Positions 18,007 through 27,462 of a DNA stretch of 64,000 nt are shown here, piece by piece. The notes below the pieces were generated by a model, which worked only from the letters and a program-made list of their open reading frames with translations, was not told the DNA's origin and searched no databases. The translations under genes were made by a program, and so were the position numbers. Positions within the stretch are counted from its first letter, which is position 1. Every line of letters begins with the position of its first letter. Source of the stretch: Spiribacter curvatus (GTDB lineage Bacteria > Pseudomonadota > Gammaproteobacteria > Nitrococcales > Nitrococcaceae); assembly GCF_000485905.1 (NCBI RefSeq), contig NC_022664.1:1426001-1490000 (forward strand). Direction: 5' to 3'.

Positions 18007-18819
18007 ATGATCCTTACCCTGACGACCTGGACCGCAGTGGCGTTCTATGCGCTCGCGTTGGCAGCCCTACTGGCGGCGCTGCGTGGGCGGCTAGCCACCC
18101 AGCGGGCTGAGCCGCTCGCCCTCGGGCTCGCGGCGGTAGCGGCGCTGAGCCATGGAATCCATCTGTGGCTGGGATTGTGGACGCCCGCGGGCATTGATCT
18201 GTCGCTGTTCAATGCCGCCTCCCTGCTCGGCTGGCTCATGGCGGTGATGCTGATCATCGCCGCGGTCCGCCAGCCGCTCCACAGCCTCGGACTGATCGTC
18301 TATCCATTCGCGGCGCTGACGCTGATGCTCGCAGAGGCGCTTGGCGTCCCCACCGCCAGCATGGTGCCGGTGGGGGAATCCGTTGATGTGCATGTGATCG
18401 CATCGGTGATCGCGTATGCCATTCTCGGACTCGCCAGCGCCCAGGCGCTGCTTCTTGCATGGCAGGAAAGCGCCCTGCGGCGACGCCGGGCAGGGCCCAT
18501 AGTGGGGTTCCTCCCGCCGCTACAGGGCATGGAGTCACTCCTCTTCCAGCTCGTCGCGAGTGGCTTTGTCATGCTGTCGGTTGCACTCGTCAGCGGCTGG
18601 CTTTTCGTCGACAACCTGTTCGCACAGGATCTCGTACACAAGACCGTCATCTCGATGACCGGGTGGCTGGTGTTTGCAGGACTGCTGATCGGCCGCAGCG
18701 CCGCCGGATGGCGGGGGCGCACGGCGATCCGCTGGACGCTTTGGGGCTTTGCGCTGCTGGCAGTCGCTTATTTCGGCAGTAAAATCGTGCTTGAGTTGAT
18801 CCTCGGCCGGGCAGCTTAA
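18007..18819 (+). CDS. ypjD: YpjD-like membrane protein of the CcsA/CcmC cytochrome c assembly family
   Basis: 270 aa with about eight membrane segments. The central region with SVDVHVIASVIAYAILGLASAQALLLAW and later DLVHKTVISMTGWLVF carries histidines at positions where CcsA/HemX-type proteins bind heme; that relation is at family level only. In E. coli the homologue ypjD also sits beside ffh and upstream of the DUF21/CBS gene yfjD, exactly as here. Its function in E. coli is not established, and a role in cytochrome assembly is not implied by the context. The stop is 6 nt from the next gene's TTG start. Confidence 0.88.
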   Translation: MILTLTTWTAVAFYALALAALLAALRGRLATQRAEPLALGLAAVAALSHGIHLWLGLWTPAGIDLSLFNAASLLGWLMAVMLIIAAVRQPLHSLGLIVYPFAALTLMLAEALGVPTASMVPVGESVDVHVIASVIAYAILGLASAQALLLAWQESALRRRRAGPIVGFLPPLQGMESLLFQLVASGFVMLSVALVSGWLFVDNLFAQDLVHKTVISMTGWLVFAGLLIGRSAAGWRGRTAIRWTLWGFALLAVAYFGSKIVLELILGRAA

Positions 18820-18825
18820 ACAACC

Positions 18826-20115
18826 TTGGACGCTATTCCCCTCCCCTTCCTGTTCGCGATACTGGGCGTACTCATCGTCCTCTCCGGTGCGTTTTCGAGT
18901 TCGGAAACGGCACTGATGACCCTCAACCGCTACCGACTGCGCCATCTCTCCCGCAAGGGCCATCGGGGCGCTCAGCGTGCGGAGCGGCTGCTGGCACGTC
19001 CGGATCGGCTGATCGGCATCATTCTTCTGGGCAACAACTTCGTCAATATCGCCGCCTCGTCGATCGCGACACTCATCGCCCTGCGGCTGGGCGGAGAGGG
19101 AACACTCGCAGCGGCGACCGGCCTCCTCACCCTGACGATCCTGATCTTCGCGGAAGTCGCACCGAAAACACTGGCGGCGCTACGCCCGGAGCGGGTGGCC
19201 TTCCCGGCAGCGTTCATCCTCGGACCGTTGCTGAGGGTTCTCTACCCGCTGGTCTGGTTGACCAATATGGTCGCCAACACCCTGTTGCGCCTGCTGGGCG
19301 TCAATCCGACCGAGGGCGGTCAGACGGCCCTCAGTCGTGAAGAGCTACGCACCGTGGTCAACGAGACCGGGGCGATGATCCCGCGCCGTCACCAGCGGAT
19401 GCTCCTGGGCATCCTCGACCTTGACCAGGCCACGGTCGACGACATCATGGTGCCGCGTAACGAGGTCGTCGGCATTGACCTGAGCGATGACTGGACGCGG
19501 ATCACCGAACAGATCGCGAGCTCTGAGTACACGCGGCTGCCGGTCTTCGAGAGCGGAGTGGATACGATTCGGGGCGTCCTTCACGTCCGTCGGGTGCTCA
19601 CCGCCATGCTCGACGGTGCCCTTACCCGGGAGCGTCTCCTTGAGCATGTGCGCGATCCGTACTTTGTCCCCGAGGGCACACCACTGCACCAGCAGATGCT
19701 GAATTTCCAGTCCGAGCGTCGCCGGATCGGCCTGATCGTGGATGAATACGGCGAGTTTCACGGGCTGGTCACCCTTGAAGACATCCTCGAAGAGATCGTG
19801 GGTGAATTCACCACCGATCCCGCCGAAGCGATCCGCGATATCCACCGTCAGTCCGACGGCAGCTATCTGGCCGCCGGCAGCGCCAGTGTGCGGGAGCTCA
19901 AGCGCCTGCTGGGCTGGGAGCTGCCTCCCGAGGGACCGAAGACCCTGAATGGGCTCATCCTCGAGCACCTCGAGACCATCCCTGAGCCGGGCATCAGCCT
20001 GCTCATCGACGGGCATCCGGTGACCGTCCTCCAGGCGGAGGAGAACCGGGTGAAAGTGGCGAGGCTGGAGCGACGCGTCTATCCGCGGGCGAGGCCCGCG
20101 GAAATGGACAACTGA
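18826..20115 (+). CDS. CorC/HlyC-family protein with DUF21 and CBS domains (YfjD-like)
   Basis: 429 aa, starting at TTG 18826. The DUF21 (CNNM) membrane domain occupies about residues 1-190, opening with the SGAFSSSETALMTLNRYRL signature. A CBS pair follows (VDDIMVPRNEVVGIDL, then VDEYGEFHGLVTLEDILEEIVGE, here around residues 205-325), and a CorC_HlyC domain forms the C-terminus. Relatives are linked to magnesium/cobalt efflux or resistance; direct transport by the DUF21 part is known for CNNM/CorC proteins, but the ion here is inference. It follows ypjD by 6 nt, as in E. coli, and converges with cysS across 15 bp. Confidence 0.93.
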   Translation: MDAIPLPFLFAILGVLIVLSGAFSSSETALMTLNRYRLRHLSRKGHRGAQRAERLLARPDRLIGIILLGNNFVNIAASSIATLIALRLGGEGTLAAATGLLTLTILIFAEVAPKTLAALRPERVAFPAAFILGPLLRVLYPLVWLTNMVANTLLRLLGVNPTEGGQTALSREELRTVVNETGAMIPRRHQRMLLGILDLDQATVDDIMVPRNEVVGIDLSDDWTRITEQIASSEYTRLPVFESGVDTIRGVLHVRRVLTAMLDGALTRERLLEHVRDPYFVPEGTPLHQQMLNFQSERRRIGLIVDEYGEFHGLVTLEDILEEIVGEFTTDPAEAIRDIHRQSDGSYLAAGSASVRELKRLLGWELPPEGPKTLNGLILEHLETIPEPGISLLIDGHPVTVLQAEENRVKVARLERRVYPRARPAEMDN

Positions 20116-20130
20116 GCGCCCGGAAAGGGA

Positions 20131-21525
20131 TCAACCCCTTTCGCGGCGCCAGAGAGTGCCATCGGGCTTGTCCTCAAGGACAACCCCCTCGGCCAGCAGC
20201 GCATCGCGGATCGCATCGGCCCGCGCAAAGTCCCGTGCCGCTCGGGCAGCCGCGCGTTCCGCGATCCTCTCCTCGATACGCTCGGCGCTGGTCTCGTCCA
20301 TCACCGCGCCGCCCTGGAGGTAGTCCGCCGGGGCCTGATTGAGCAGCCCGAGGACGCGGCCAAGTTCATGCAGCGTCGCACCAAGCCCGTCTGCCTTATC
20401 GCTGTCGTCGGCCTCGCGGGCCCGGTTGATCGACCGCGCCAGATCAAACAGCACCGACAGCGCCAGCGGCGTGTTGAAGTCATCATCCATCGCCGACCGG
20501 AACCGGTCCCGAAAGGCCTGGCTGTCGGCATGCTCCGAGTGCGCGCCAGGCAGTCCCCGCAACGCGGTGTAGAGACGTTCCATGCCGCTACGCGCCTGCA
20601 GCAGGGCGTCGGCGGTGTAGTTCAGCGGGCTGCGGTAATGGCTCGAGAGCAGGAACTGACGCACCGTTTCGGCATCGTGCCGCGCCAGTACGTCGCGCAC
20701 TGTCGTGAAATTGCCGAGCGACTTGGCCATCTTTTCGTCATCGATCCGTACGTGACCATTGTGCATCCAGTAATTGACGAAGTGCTCCCCGGTCGCAGCC
20801 TCTGACTGCGCGATCTCGTTTTCATGATGCGGGAATTTCAGGTCAATACCGCCGCCGTGAATATCGAACTGATTGCCAAGGCAGTGCGTCGACATCGCCG
20901 AGCACTCGATATGCCACCCGGGGCGTCCCTGCCCCCAGGGCGAATCCCAGCTCGGCTCGTCGGGCCGGGCGGCTTTCCAGAGTGCGAAGTCGGCCGGATC
21001 CTGTTTCTGCTCTCCCGCATCGACACGCGCCCCGGCGCGCAAATCCTCGAGCCGCTTTCCGGAAAGGCGGCCATAGTCGGGGAAACGGCCCACCGCATAA
21101 TACACATCACCCATCGACTGATAGGCATAGCCGCGCTCGATCAGGCGCTCGATCATAGCGATGATCTGCTCGATATGGTCCGTCGCGCAGGGCTCCTGGT
21201 CAGGGCGCTCGCAGCCCAGCGCGTCCGCATCCTCGTGCATCGCATTGATAAAGCGGGGTGTCAGTGCATCGATCGACTCGCCCAGCGCGGCGGCCCGCGC
21301 GATGATCTTATCGTCGATATCGGTGATGTTGCGGATGTAGTGAACGTCATAGCCGCTGTAGCGCAGATAACGCACGACCATGTCGAAGACCACCATCGCA
21401 CGGGCATGACCGAGATGGCAGTAGTCATAGACCGTCATGCCGCAGACATAGAGATTGACCCGCGGTGGATCAATGGGCACGAAAGCAGACTTATGCCCGC
21501 TCAGACTGTCATGGATCTCAAGCAT
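20131..21525 (-). CDS. cysS: Cysteinyl-tRNA synthetase
   Basis: 464 aa, the usual length. It charges tRNA-Cys in the cytosol. The class I signature is present as [13 protein letters not shown] (HIGH variant HLGH) and KMAKSLGN (KMSKS variant). Zinc-ligand cysteines in [10 protein letters not shown] and HIECSAM, followed by a [17 protein letters not shown] segment with the last ligands, form the cysteine-selective site. The start ATG 21525 overlaps the gltX stop by 8 nt (ATGCTTGA); the longer frame runs back into gltX. The gltX-cysS overlap indicates coordinated translation of two aminoacyl-tRNA synthetases. Confidence 0.97.
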   Translation of the reverse strand: MLEIHDSLSGHKSAFVPIDPPRVNLYVCGMTVYDYCHLGHARAMVVFDMVVRYLRYSGYDVHYIRNITDIDDKIIARAAALGESIDALTPRFINAMHEDADALGCERPDQEPCATDHIEQIIAMIERLIERGYAYQSMGDVYYAVGRFPDYGRLSGKRLEDLRAGARVDAGEQKQDPADFALWKAARPDEPSWDSPWGQGRPGWHIECSAMSTHCLGNQFDIHGGGIDLKFPHHENEIAQSEAATGEHFVNYWMHNGHVRIDDEKMAKSLGNFTTVRDVLARHDAETVRQFLLSSHYRSPLNYTADALLQARSGMERLYTALRGLPGAHSEHADSQAFRDRFRSAMDDDFNTPLALSVLFDLARSINRAREADDSDKADGLGATLHELGRVLGLLNQAPADYLQGGAVMDETSAERIEERIAERAAARAARDFARADAIRDALLAEGVVLEDKPDGTLWRRERG

Positions 21526-22945
21526 CCGAACCGGCTCCCGCGGCGGCAGCCGCCGCCCGCTGTAAACGCATCCGACGGACCGCCGCCGGCATGAGGTGAA
21601 TGATGGCGCCCAGTGCCGGCCCATGGTCGAGCCCGGTCAGCACCTGGCGCAGCGGCTTCATGAGCGCCCCGCCGCGTCGCCCGGTCGCCGCCTCGAGTCG
21701 GGCGCGAAGCGGTTTCCAGTCATGCGTATCCGCCGACTCGAGTTCGGTCATGATGGTCTTGAAAAACGCCGGCCCCAATTCGATCGCCCGCGCCACAGCG
21801 GCATCCGTCATGACGTCCTGATCGTCAAAAAGCCGCACCGCCCAGTCATTGAGCTCGCGGGCCGTCTGCAGGTTCGGCTGCACCAGAGCGATGAACGCCG
21901 GAATCTGGTCGTCGGGAATACAGCGGGTCTGCAGCGCCGGCCGCAGCGTCTCAAACGGCGCCTGAGCCATGGCCAGTGACTGCCAGTACTGGAGTTGACG
22001 CTCGTCGAAGCGCGCGGGCCGGCGACTCAGGCGGGTCACATCGAAGCCCTCGGCCAATTGATCCAACGTCTGCAACGCCTCGTCGGGCGCCGGGTTGCCG
22101 AGGCGGGCCAGGTAGTTGCAGATCGCCTCCGGCCGGACCCCACGACCACGCAGGTCATCAATACCCGGGGCGCTCCGTCGTTTCGACAGCGGTGCGTCCT
22201 GCTCGTCCACCACCAGCGAGAGATGCCCATAGGCGGGTGCGTTGAGTCCGAGATGCGCGAGGAGCACGAGCTGGCGGGGTGTATTGGAGAGATGATCCTC
22301 ACCGCGGAGCACGTGGGTAATCCCCATCAGCGCGTCATCCAGTGCATTGGCGAACAGAAACGCCGGACTGCCATCGGCTCGCTGAATGACCGGATCATCC
22401 AGATCCGCGGCGGGGAACGACTGCTCACCGCGCACCTGATCAGTGAACTCGATCGCCCCATCCATCGGCATGCGCAGGCGCAGCACGGCTGGTTCGCCGG
22501 CCGCCACCCGATCCGCCGCCCGCCGCGGGTCGATGCCGGCGCAGCATCCGTCGTAACGCGGCGGCTCGCCGGCACGCTGCTGGCGATCACGCAGCGCCGC
22601 CAGACGCTCGACAGAGCAGAAGCAGTAATAGGCCGAATCGGCGGCGCGCAGTCGCTCCGCCGCATCCGCATAGAGGGCTGTCCGGCGTGATTGCTGCCAG
22701 TCGGCAGGCGCATCCACCCCCGGACCGGCATCCCACGTCAGCCCAAGCCATCGCAGGTCGGACTGCAGTGCCTCAGTCGCGGTCGATTCGCTGCGCGCGG
22801 CATCGCTATCCTCGACCCGCAGCATAAAAACGCCCCGGTGGTGCCGCGCCAGCAGCCGGTTGAAAAGCGCCGTGCGCAGATTGCCGATATGCAGCCGACC
22901 CGACGGGCTGGGTGCGAAACGTGTGCGGACGACCTGTTCATTCAT
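21518..22945 (-). CDS. gltX: Glutamyl-tRNA synthetase, divergent type
   Basis: 475 aa. The class I HIGH region reads [15 protein letters not shown], the KMSKS loop reads [10 protein letters not shown], and the YYCFC plus RYDGCC cysteines match the zinc element typical of bacterial GluRS. It attaches glutamate to tRNA-Glu, and in some bacteria to tRNA-Gln. Compared with the common gammaproteobacterial enzyme, the KLSKRHG loop has become PLSKRRS and the early IEDTD is VEDSD. It may therefore be a second, specialised GluRS (GluRS2 type) rather than the sole housekeeping copy; whether another gltX exists lies outside the window. It overlaps cysS by 8 nt and is divergent from lpxH. Confidence 0.92.
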   Translation of the reverse strand: MNEQVVRTRFAPSPSGRLHIGNLRTALFNRLLARHHRGVFMLRVEDSDAARSESTATEALQSDLRWLGLTWDAGPGVDAPADWQQSRRTALYADAAERLRAADSAYYCFCSVERLAALRDRQQRAGEPPRYDGCCAGIDPRRAADRVAAGEPAVLRLRMPMDGAIEFTDQVRGEQSFPAADLDDPVIQRADGSPAFLFANALDDALMGITHVLRGEDHLSNTPRQLVLLAHLGLNAPAYGHLSLVVDEQDAPLSKRRSAPGIDDLRGRGVRPEAICNYLARLGNPAPDEALQTLDQLAEGFDVTRLSRRPARFDERQLQYWQSLAMAQAPFETLRPALQTRCIPDDQIPAFIALVQPNLQTARELNDWAVRLFDDQDVMTDAAVARAIELGPAFFKTIMTELESADTHDWKPLRARLEAATGRRGGALMKPLRQVLTGLDHGPALGAIIHLMPAAVRRMRLQRAAAAAAGAGSDA

Positions 22946-23007
22946 CCACGCAATGGTAATGGAACCACGACTTGCATGCAGCCGCCGCCGGCGTCATCTT
23001 TGGTGCG

Positions 23008-23763
23008 ATGAAGCCATTGGTCTTTGAGAGCTCCCCGTCGCCCGTCCTGTTCATCGCCGACCTGCACCTGGACCCCAGCCGTCCGGCCGCCACGCGGGCC
23101 TTTCTCCGGTTCCTCGACACCGACGCGTCGAGCGCCACGGCGCTGTTCATCCTTGGTGATCTCTTCGAGGCCTGGATCGGTGATGATGCGCGGCCTGCCG
23201 ATGACCCCGTGGCGCCAGCGCTGGCGGCGCTCAGCGCCCGAGGCGTACCGATCTATCTCATGCATGGCAATCGCGACTTCCTGATCGGCGATGATTTCTG
23301 CCATGCCGCACAGGCCACGCTGCTGACCGAGCCGACGCGGGTGACTATCGACAACGAGCCGGTGCTGCTCGAGCACGGCGATGCGCTCTGCACTGATGAC
23401 AGCGCCTATCAGGCCTTCCGCGAGCAGGTCCGCAATCGCGACTGGCAAGCGACATTCCTCGCCCAGCCCATCGCCAAGCGCATCGAACAGGCCCGGACTA
23501 TCCGCCAGCGCAGTGGCGAGGCGATGGCGGGGAAGACGGCGCGGATCATGGACGCCAATGCCGATGCCATTGATCAGCGAATGCGGGACTGGGACGTGCA
23601 GCATCTGATCCACGGGCACACCCATCGCCCCGCGCTCCATCAGCTGACCATCAACGGTCAGCCGGGGACCCGCACGGTACTCGGTGATTGGTTCGAGCAG
23701 GGTAGCGTCCTGCGCATCGATCACGGCGTCTCAACGCTGGAAACGCTGCGCCTCGAGCGCTAG
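23008..23763 (+). CDS. lpxH: UDP-2,3-diacylglucosamine diphosphatase
   Basis: 251 aa. It hydrolyses UDP-2,3-diacylglucosamine to lipid X at the inner face of the inner membrane, in lipid A synthesis. Metallophosphoesterase motifs are in order: IADLHL, LGDLFEAWIGDD, HGNRDFL, EHGDALCTDD and the IHGHTHRP end. The insertion with conserved basic residues typical of LpxH (residues about 120-175) is present. ATG 23008 is preferred over the upstream ATG 22972, which would add an alanine-rich lead without homology. Its last 33 nt overlap the 3' end of a gene on the other strand. Confidence 0.96.
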   Translation: MKPLVFESSPSPVLFIADLHLDPSRPAATRAFLRFLDTDASSATALFILGDLFEAWIGDDARPADDPVAPALAALSARGVPIYLMHGNRDFLIGDDFCHAAQATLLTEPTRVTIDNEPVLLEHGDALCTDDSAYQAFREQVRNRDWQATFLAQPIAKRIEQARTIRQRSGEAMAGKTARIMDANADAIDQRMRDWDVQHLIHGHTHRPALHQLTINGQPGTRTVLGDWFEQGSVLRIDHGVSTLETLRLER

Positions 23764-24219
23764 CCGCTCCGCCGCCGCAGCACGGACCGTCGGGTCGGTG
23801 TCGTGGTGACGAATCTCGTCGAGCAGACGCGGCTCGTGAATGCGGCCGATCGCGACGCGACGCAGTAATGGCTCCCGGGCGCTACGTGCGACATGGGCGA
23901 TGATCTGGGTATCCGGACAGGCCTCCAGTGCGGCCCGGCGATAGTCGAGATCGAGCGTGTCGCCGCCCGCCAACAGCTGGCGATAGCGCACGCGGGCCGC
24001 CTCACGGACCGACTCATCGGGATCGCCCTCGAGGACCGATCGAAGGATCACGAGATCATGCAGCCGCCCCACGGCCGTGGACCGGACCCGGCTGTCCGGA
24101 TCGGCCGTAACGACGCGGCGCAGCGCATTGTGACCGACCGCGCCGGCATTGATCGCCGCACGACGCACAGCCGGCGCGGTGTCATGAATATCGGGCCGCG
24201 GACGTCGGTGAAACCACAT
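23731..24219 (-). CDS. Small HEAT-repeat protein of unknown function
   Basis: 162 aa, cytosolic, arginine/alanine-rich. It consists of about five degenerate 25-30 residue helical repeats with recurring VR-aliphatic-A motifs (DSRVRSTAVGRL, DESVREAARVRY, DPTVRAAAAERL), typical of HEAT/armadillo-like folds that mediate protein contacts. The N-terminus MWFHRRP resembles the start of larger gammaproteobacterial proteins that join such repeats to a DUF349 domain. Here the protein stops after the repeat section, so it may be a shortened relative; this is inference. It overlaps lpxH tail to tail by 33 nt and lies downstream of the proX terminator. No catalytic motif is seen. Confidence 0.75.
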   Translation of the reverse strand: MWFHRRPRPDIHDTAPAVRRAAINAGAVGHNALRRVVTADPDSRVRSTAVGRLHDLVILRSVLEGDPDESVREAARVRYRQLLAGGDTLDLDYRRAALEACPDTQIIAHVARSAREPLLRRVAIGRIHEPRLLDEIRHHDTDPTVRAAAAERLALEAQRFQR

Positions 24220-24230
24220 GCCCTCAGTCT

Positions 24231-24261
24231 AAAACAGAACACCCCGCACGCGGCGGGGTGT
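24231..24261 (-). terminator. Intrinsic terminator of the proVWX operon
   Basis: A perfect 9 bp GC-rich inverted repeat (arms 24239-24247 and 24253-24261, 5 nt loop) is followed on the minus strand by TTCTGTTTT. It lies about 44 nt after the proX stop and just before the HEAT-repeat gene, so it would end transcripts of proV-proW-proX. Confidence 0.85.
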
Positions 24262-24266
24262 GAATC

Positions 24267-24300
24267 GATCGGTTCAACCGATCAGGCTGTGGTCGCAGCC
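24267..24300. repeat. Two further palindromes between proX and its terminator
   Basis: GATCGGTT and AACCGATC form a perfect 8 bp inverted repeat around one base (24267-24283). GGCTG (24285-24289) and CAGCC (24296-24300) form another short hairpin. With the terminator they make three tandem stem-loops within about 60 nt of 3' untranslated region. They may protect the mRNA 3' end or mark a protein site. Confidence 0.55.
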
Positions 24301-24304
24301 GCCT

Positions 24305-25174
24305 TTATAACTCGCCGGTGAGCCAGTAGTCGACCTGATCCGGGTTGTCGTCGATGAAGCGGGTAATCGCCTCTTCGTACGAACCCTCGCGGGCCTCGAA
24401 CATGTAGCTCTGGAGCTTATCGAGCGAGAGATACATCCGCGAGAGCACCTGGGAGATCTGCGGATAATCGGCGTCAAAGCCCTCACGGGCGAGGACGTGA
24501 ACGCGCTCCGGCCCGCCGAGCACACCATCCGGATCTTCCAGATAGCGCAGATCATAAGCACCGAACTTCCAGTGCGGGCTCCAGCCAGTGACCACAACCC
24601 ACTCGTCGCGGTTCGTGGCCCGATCCAGCGCGGCGGTCATACCGGCACCGCTCGAGGTCTGGAGCGTGTAATCATCCAGACCGTACGCTTCAATCGCCGT
24701 CTCGGAGAGTTGAGTCAGGCCGGCTCCCGGATCGATGCCAGTGATCGTCCCGTCAAGCTTGTCCTGAACGGAATCCTTGCTGAGATCGCTCAGCGAGCTC
24801 AACTCGTCCTCGGGGATGTAGTCCGGCACGACCCAACCCAGACGCGCGCCGTTGTAGAGCACGCCGAGGTTCTCGACGCCAGTGGCGACGTTCTCGTAGT
24901 AGTCCTCATGGGTCGCCGGCAGCCACGCCATCATCATGGCGTCGATATCGCCGGTCTCAATGCCCTGATACTGCGGGGCAATATCGGTCTGAACCAGCTC
25001 AACCGAATGATCGGTATTCTCGTTGATGAGCCGGGACGCCAGTTTCGTCACAAACTCCGCATCGGACCAGGCGGTCCAGCCGATCTCGATGGTATCGTCC
25101 TGGGCCTGAACACCGCTTGCCAGGGCCATCCCCAGCGCTCCCGTCATCAAGAGTCGCGTTGATTGCCTCAACAT
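24305..25174 (-). CDS. proX: Glycine betaine/proline ABC transporter, substrate-binding protein
   Basis: 289 aa. A Sec signal peptide covers residues 1-24 (basic start, hydrophobic core, cleavage after GVQA), placing the mature protein in the periplasm. The OpuAC domain follows, with tryptophans that could form the quaternary-ammonium cage (IGWTAWSD, MMMAWLPATHEDYY, VTGWSPHWKFG). It captures glycine betaine or related compatible solutes for ProWV. The start ATG 25174 is fixed by an AAGGAG site; the longer frame begins inside proW. It lies 35 nt after proW and is followed by a strong terminator. Confidence 0.96.
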   Translation of the reverse strand: MLRQSTRLLMTGALGMALASGVQAQDDTIEIGWTAWSDAEFVTKLASRLINENTDHSVELVQTDIAPQYQGIETGDIDAMMMAWLPATHEDYYENVATGVENLGVLYNGARLGWVVPDYIPEDELSSLSDLSKDSVQDKLDGTITGIDPGAGLTQLSETAIEAYGLDDYTLQTSSGAGMTAALDRATNRDEWVVVTGWSPHWKFGAYDLRYLEDPDGVLGGPERVHVLAREGFDADYPQISQVLSRMYLSLDKLQSYMFEAREGSYEEAITRFIDDNPDQVDYWLTGEL

Positions 25175-25209
25175 CGGGTCTTCTCCTTTCTTCCATTGCA
25201 TCGAAAACA

Positions 25210-26061
25210 TCAATCCTTGCCGCGACGCAGGCCGAAGCTCTGCGTCAGTCGATCCAGCAGGATTGCGAGAATGACTACGCCCAGTCCGCCCTCGAAGCCG
25301 AGGCCGACATCCAGCCGCTGAATGCCTGTCAGGACGGTATTGCCCAGACCACCGGCTCCGATCATCGATGCGATCACGACCATGGAGAGGGCGAGCATGA
25401 TGGTCTGGTTGACGCCCGCCATGATGGAGGGCATCGCCAATGGGACCTGGACCTTGTAGAGCAGCTGGCGGCGGGTACACCCGAACGCCAGCCCGGCTTC
25501 GACGTTCTCCTGACTGACCTGGCGGATGCCCAGGTTTGTCAGGCGGACCGCCGGGGGCATCGCGAAAATCACCGTGGCAATGGTGCCAGGGACCTTACCC
25601 AGCCCGAAGAAGATCGCCGCCGGAATGAGATAGACGAAGGGCGGCATGGTCTGCATGAAGTCGAGGATCGGCCGTACCACCATGGCCACCGAATCCCGAC
25701 GGGCCATGGTGATCCCCAACGGCAGCCCGGCCGCCAGCGCGATCAGACTGGCACCGATCACCAGCGCCAGCGTCTGCATCGTCTCTTCCCAGAGGCCGAT
25801 ACCGATCACCAGGAACAGCGCCAGCGCGGCGAAGACACCGAAGCGCCAGCCGACCCGATTCCATGCCAGCGCGACCAGCAGCGGGCCGAGCACATAGTCC
25901 GGCAGGAACAGCAGCGTACTCTCGAGGCCATCGGCAACGAATCCAACGCCGGTGGCAAAGCCGTCGAGCGGGCCAGCCAGAGTGGAGCGGACCCATTCAA
26001 CGCCCGACTCCACCCACGGCCCGACTGGGATATCGATCATTTCCCGCAGATCAGACGCCAT
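25210..26061 (-). CDS. proW: Glycine betaine/proline ABC transporter, permease
   Basis: 283 aa. It has a soluble N-terminal stretch (about residues 1-50) and then about six to seven membrane segments of the binding-protein-dependent permease fold. The EAA-type cytoplasmic loop is seen as NVEAGLAFGCTRRQLLYKVQVPLAMPSIMAGV, within which the conserved EAG and G residues contact ProV. The DFMQTMPPFVYLIPA segment is characteristic of ProW/OpuAB. The start overlaps the proV stop as TAATG, so the permease is translationally coupled to its ATPase. Confidence 0.96.
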   Translation of the reverse strand: MASDLREMIDIPVGPWVESGVEWVRSTLAGPLDGFATGVGFVADGLESTLLFLPDYVLGPLLVALAWNRVGWRFGVFAALALFLVIGIGLWEETMQTLALVIGASLIALAAGLPLGITMARRDSVAMVVRPILDFMQTMPPFVYLIPAAIFFGLGKVPGTIATVIFAMPPAVRLTNLGIRQVSQENVEAGLAFGCTRRQLLYKVQVPLAMPSIMAGVNQTIMLALSMVVIASMIGAGGLGNTVLTGIQRLDVGLGFEGGLGVVILAILLDRLTQSFGLRRGKD

Positions 26062-27260
26062 TATTCTTCTCCTGAGCGATCGAGTGTCTTGAGCACAGCG
26101 GTACGACTGACGCTCCCTACATAGCGACCGTCGGTGTCGATCACCGGGAGGGGGTAGCCCGTCCGTGCCGATTGGGTCACCACATCATTGAGTGGTGTAT
26201 CCGCCGCCATCGACTCCACCGACTCCAGGAATGCCGACTGGAAGCTGCCCCCGCTATCGCCATCCATCGCCTGTTTGAGCGAATCCGCGGTGACGGTCCC
26301 CTGGTAGCGCTGATCGGTATCAAGGACCACGCCGAGCTCGCGGTTGTTGGCATGCAGCCGCTCGAGCGCGGCATGGAGGCTCGTACCCGGCCGGTCGAAC
26401 ACCATCACCTGACGCCGATCGGCGAGATCGCCGGCCGAGAACACGCGGGTCACATCCACACCGTAGAAAAACGAGCGGACGTATTCGTTGGCGGGCTGCG
26501 TGACGATCTCCTCGGGCGTGCCGACCTGCACGACCCGCCCGCCCTGCATGATCGCGATACGATCACCGATGCGCATGGCCTCATCGAGGTCATGGGAGAT
26601 GAAGATGATCGTGCGCCGGTTCTCGCGTTGCAGCTGGACGAGCTCATCCTGCATCTCGGTCCGGATCAGGGGGTCGAGGGCCGAGAAGGCTTCGTCCATG
26701 AGCATGATGGAGGGATCGGCCGCGAGCGCCCGGGCGAGCCCGACGCGCTGCTGCATGCCGCCGGAGAGCTCATCGGGATAGCTGTTCGCATTGGGCTTGA
26801 GACCGACCTGCTCGAGCGCCTGCAGTGCCCGCTCCTCGCGCGCCTCACGCTCCGTGCCCGCGACTTCGAGACCGAAGGCGGCATTCTGCAGCACGGTTTT
26901 GTGGGGCATGAGCGCGAATGACTGGAAAACCATGCTCATCTCATGCCGACGCAGATCGATGAGCTCGTTCCGCGGCATGGCGGTCACATCACGGCCGTCG
27001 ATCAGCACGTGTCCGGCGGTGGCGTCGATCAGACGGTTGAACATCCGCACGATGGTCGACTTGCCCGAACCGGACAGTCCCATGATCACAAAGATCTCAC
27101 CCTCTTCGATGTCGAAGGAGGCCCGCTGGACGCCAACGGTATTACCGGTCTTCTCAAAGATCGCATCCTTCTCGTGACCCTGTTCGAGCAGCCGCATCCC
27201 TTCGTCGGGATTGGGCCCGAAGACCTTGTAGAGGTTGTCGATGGAGATTTTCGTGCTCAT
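26061..27260 (-). CDS. proV: Glycine betaine/proline ABC transporter, ATPase with CBS domains
   Basis: 399 aa, the length of E. coli ProV. Walker A is GLSGSGKST (residues 61-69), the ABC signature is LSGGMQQRVGLARAL, Walker B is IMLMDEAFSALD and the switch histidine is in IFISHDLDEAM. A C-terminal region from about residue 280 holds two CBS modules, which in OpuA sense ionic strength. The start MSTKISIDNLYKVFG is at ATG 27260. No convincing sigma70 promoter was found in the 202 bp gap upstream; expression may depend on an osmotic signal or on read-through from metZ. Confidence 0.97.
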   Translation of the reverse strand: MSTKISIDNLYKVFGPNPDEGMRLLEQGHEKDAIFEKTGNTVGVQRASFDIEEGEIFVIMGLSGSGKSTIVRMFNRLIDATAGHVLIDGRDVTAMPRNELIDLRRHEMSMVFQSFALMPHKTVLQNAAFGLEVAGTEREAREERALQALEQVGLKPNANSYPDELSGGMQQRVGLARALAADPSIMLMDEAFSALDPLIRTEMQDELVQLQRENRRTIIFISHDLDEAMRIGDRIAIMQGGRVVQVGTPEEIVTQPANEYVRSFFYGVDVTRVFSAGDLADRRQVMVFDRPGTSLHAALERLHANNRELGVVLDTDQRYQGTVTADSLKQAMDGDSGGSFQSAFLESVESMAADTPLNDVVTQSARTGYPLPVIDTDGRYVGSVSRTAVLKTLDRSGEE

Positions 27261-27462
27261 CGTTGGGTCGCCTTCTGGCAACCGCGCGACGGCCCTGAAC
27301 CGGGACGGATGAGCGATGCGGACGGGGCATCAGAGAAGGAATACTGGCTGTTCAGTTGGCTTTTCATACCGCTCCGCAATGGCTTCATTGATGGGGACGG
27401 TACGTAACGGCGACCGCTGAATCAACCGGGGGCGGTCTCCGGCAATCGCGATCGTAGGCGCA

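Noticed and set aside
20123-20142. GAAAGGG/CCCTTTC inverted repeat at the CorC-type gene / cysS convergence
   Set aside because: Possible bidirectional terminator, but it overlaps the cysS stop and lacks a T-run in either direction, so it is not listed as a terminator.
27261-27462. 202 bp gap before proV examined for an osmotic promoter or small gene
   Set aside because: Only weak matches such as TTGATT-17-TACCGT and an imperfect GACCGC/GCGGTC repeat were seen; nothing reliable enough to annotate.
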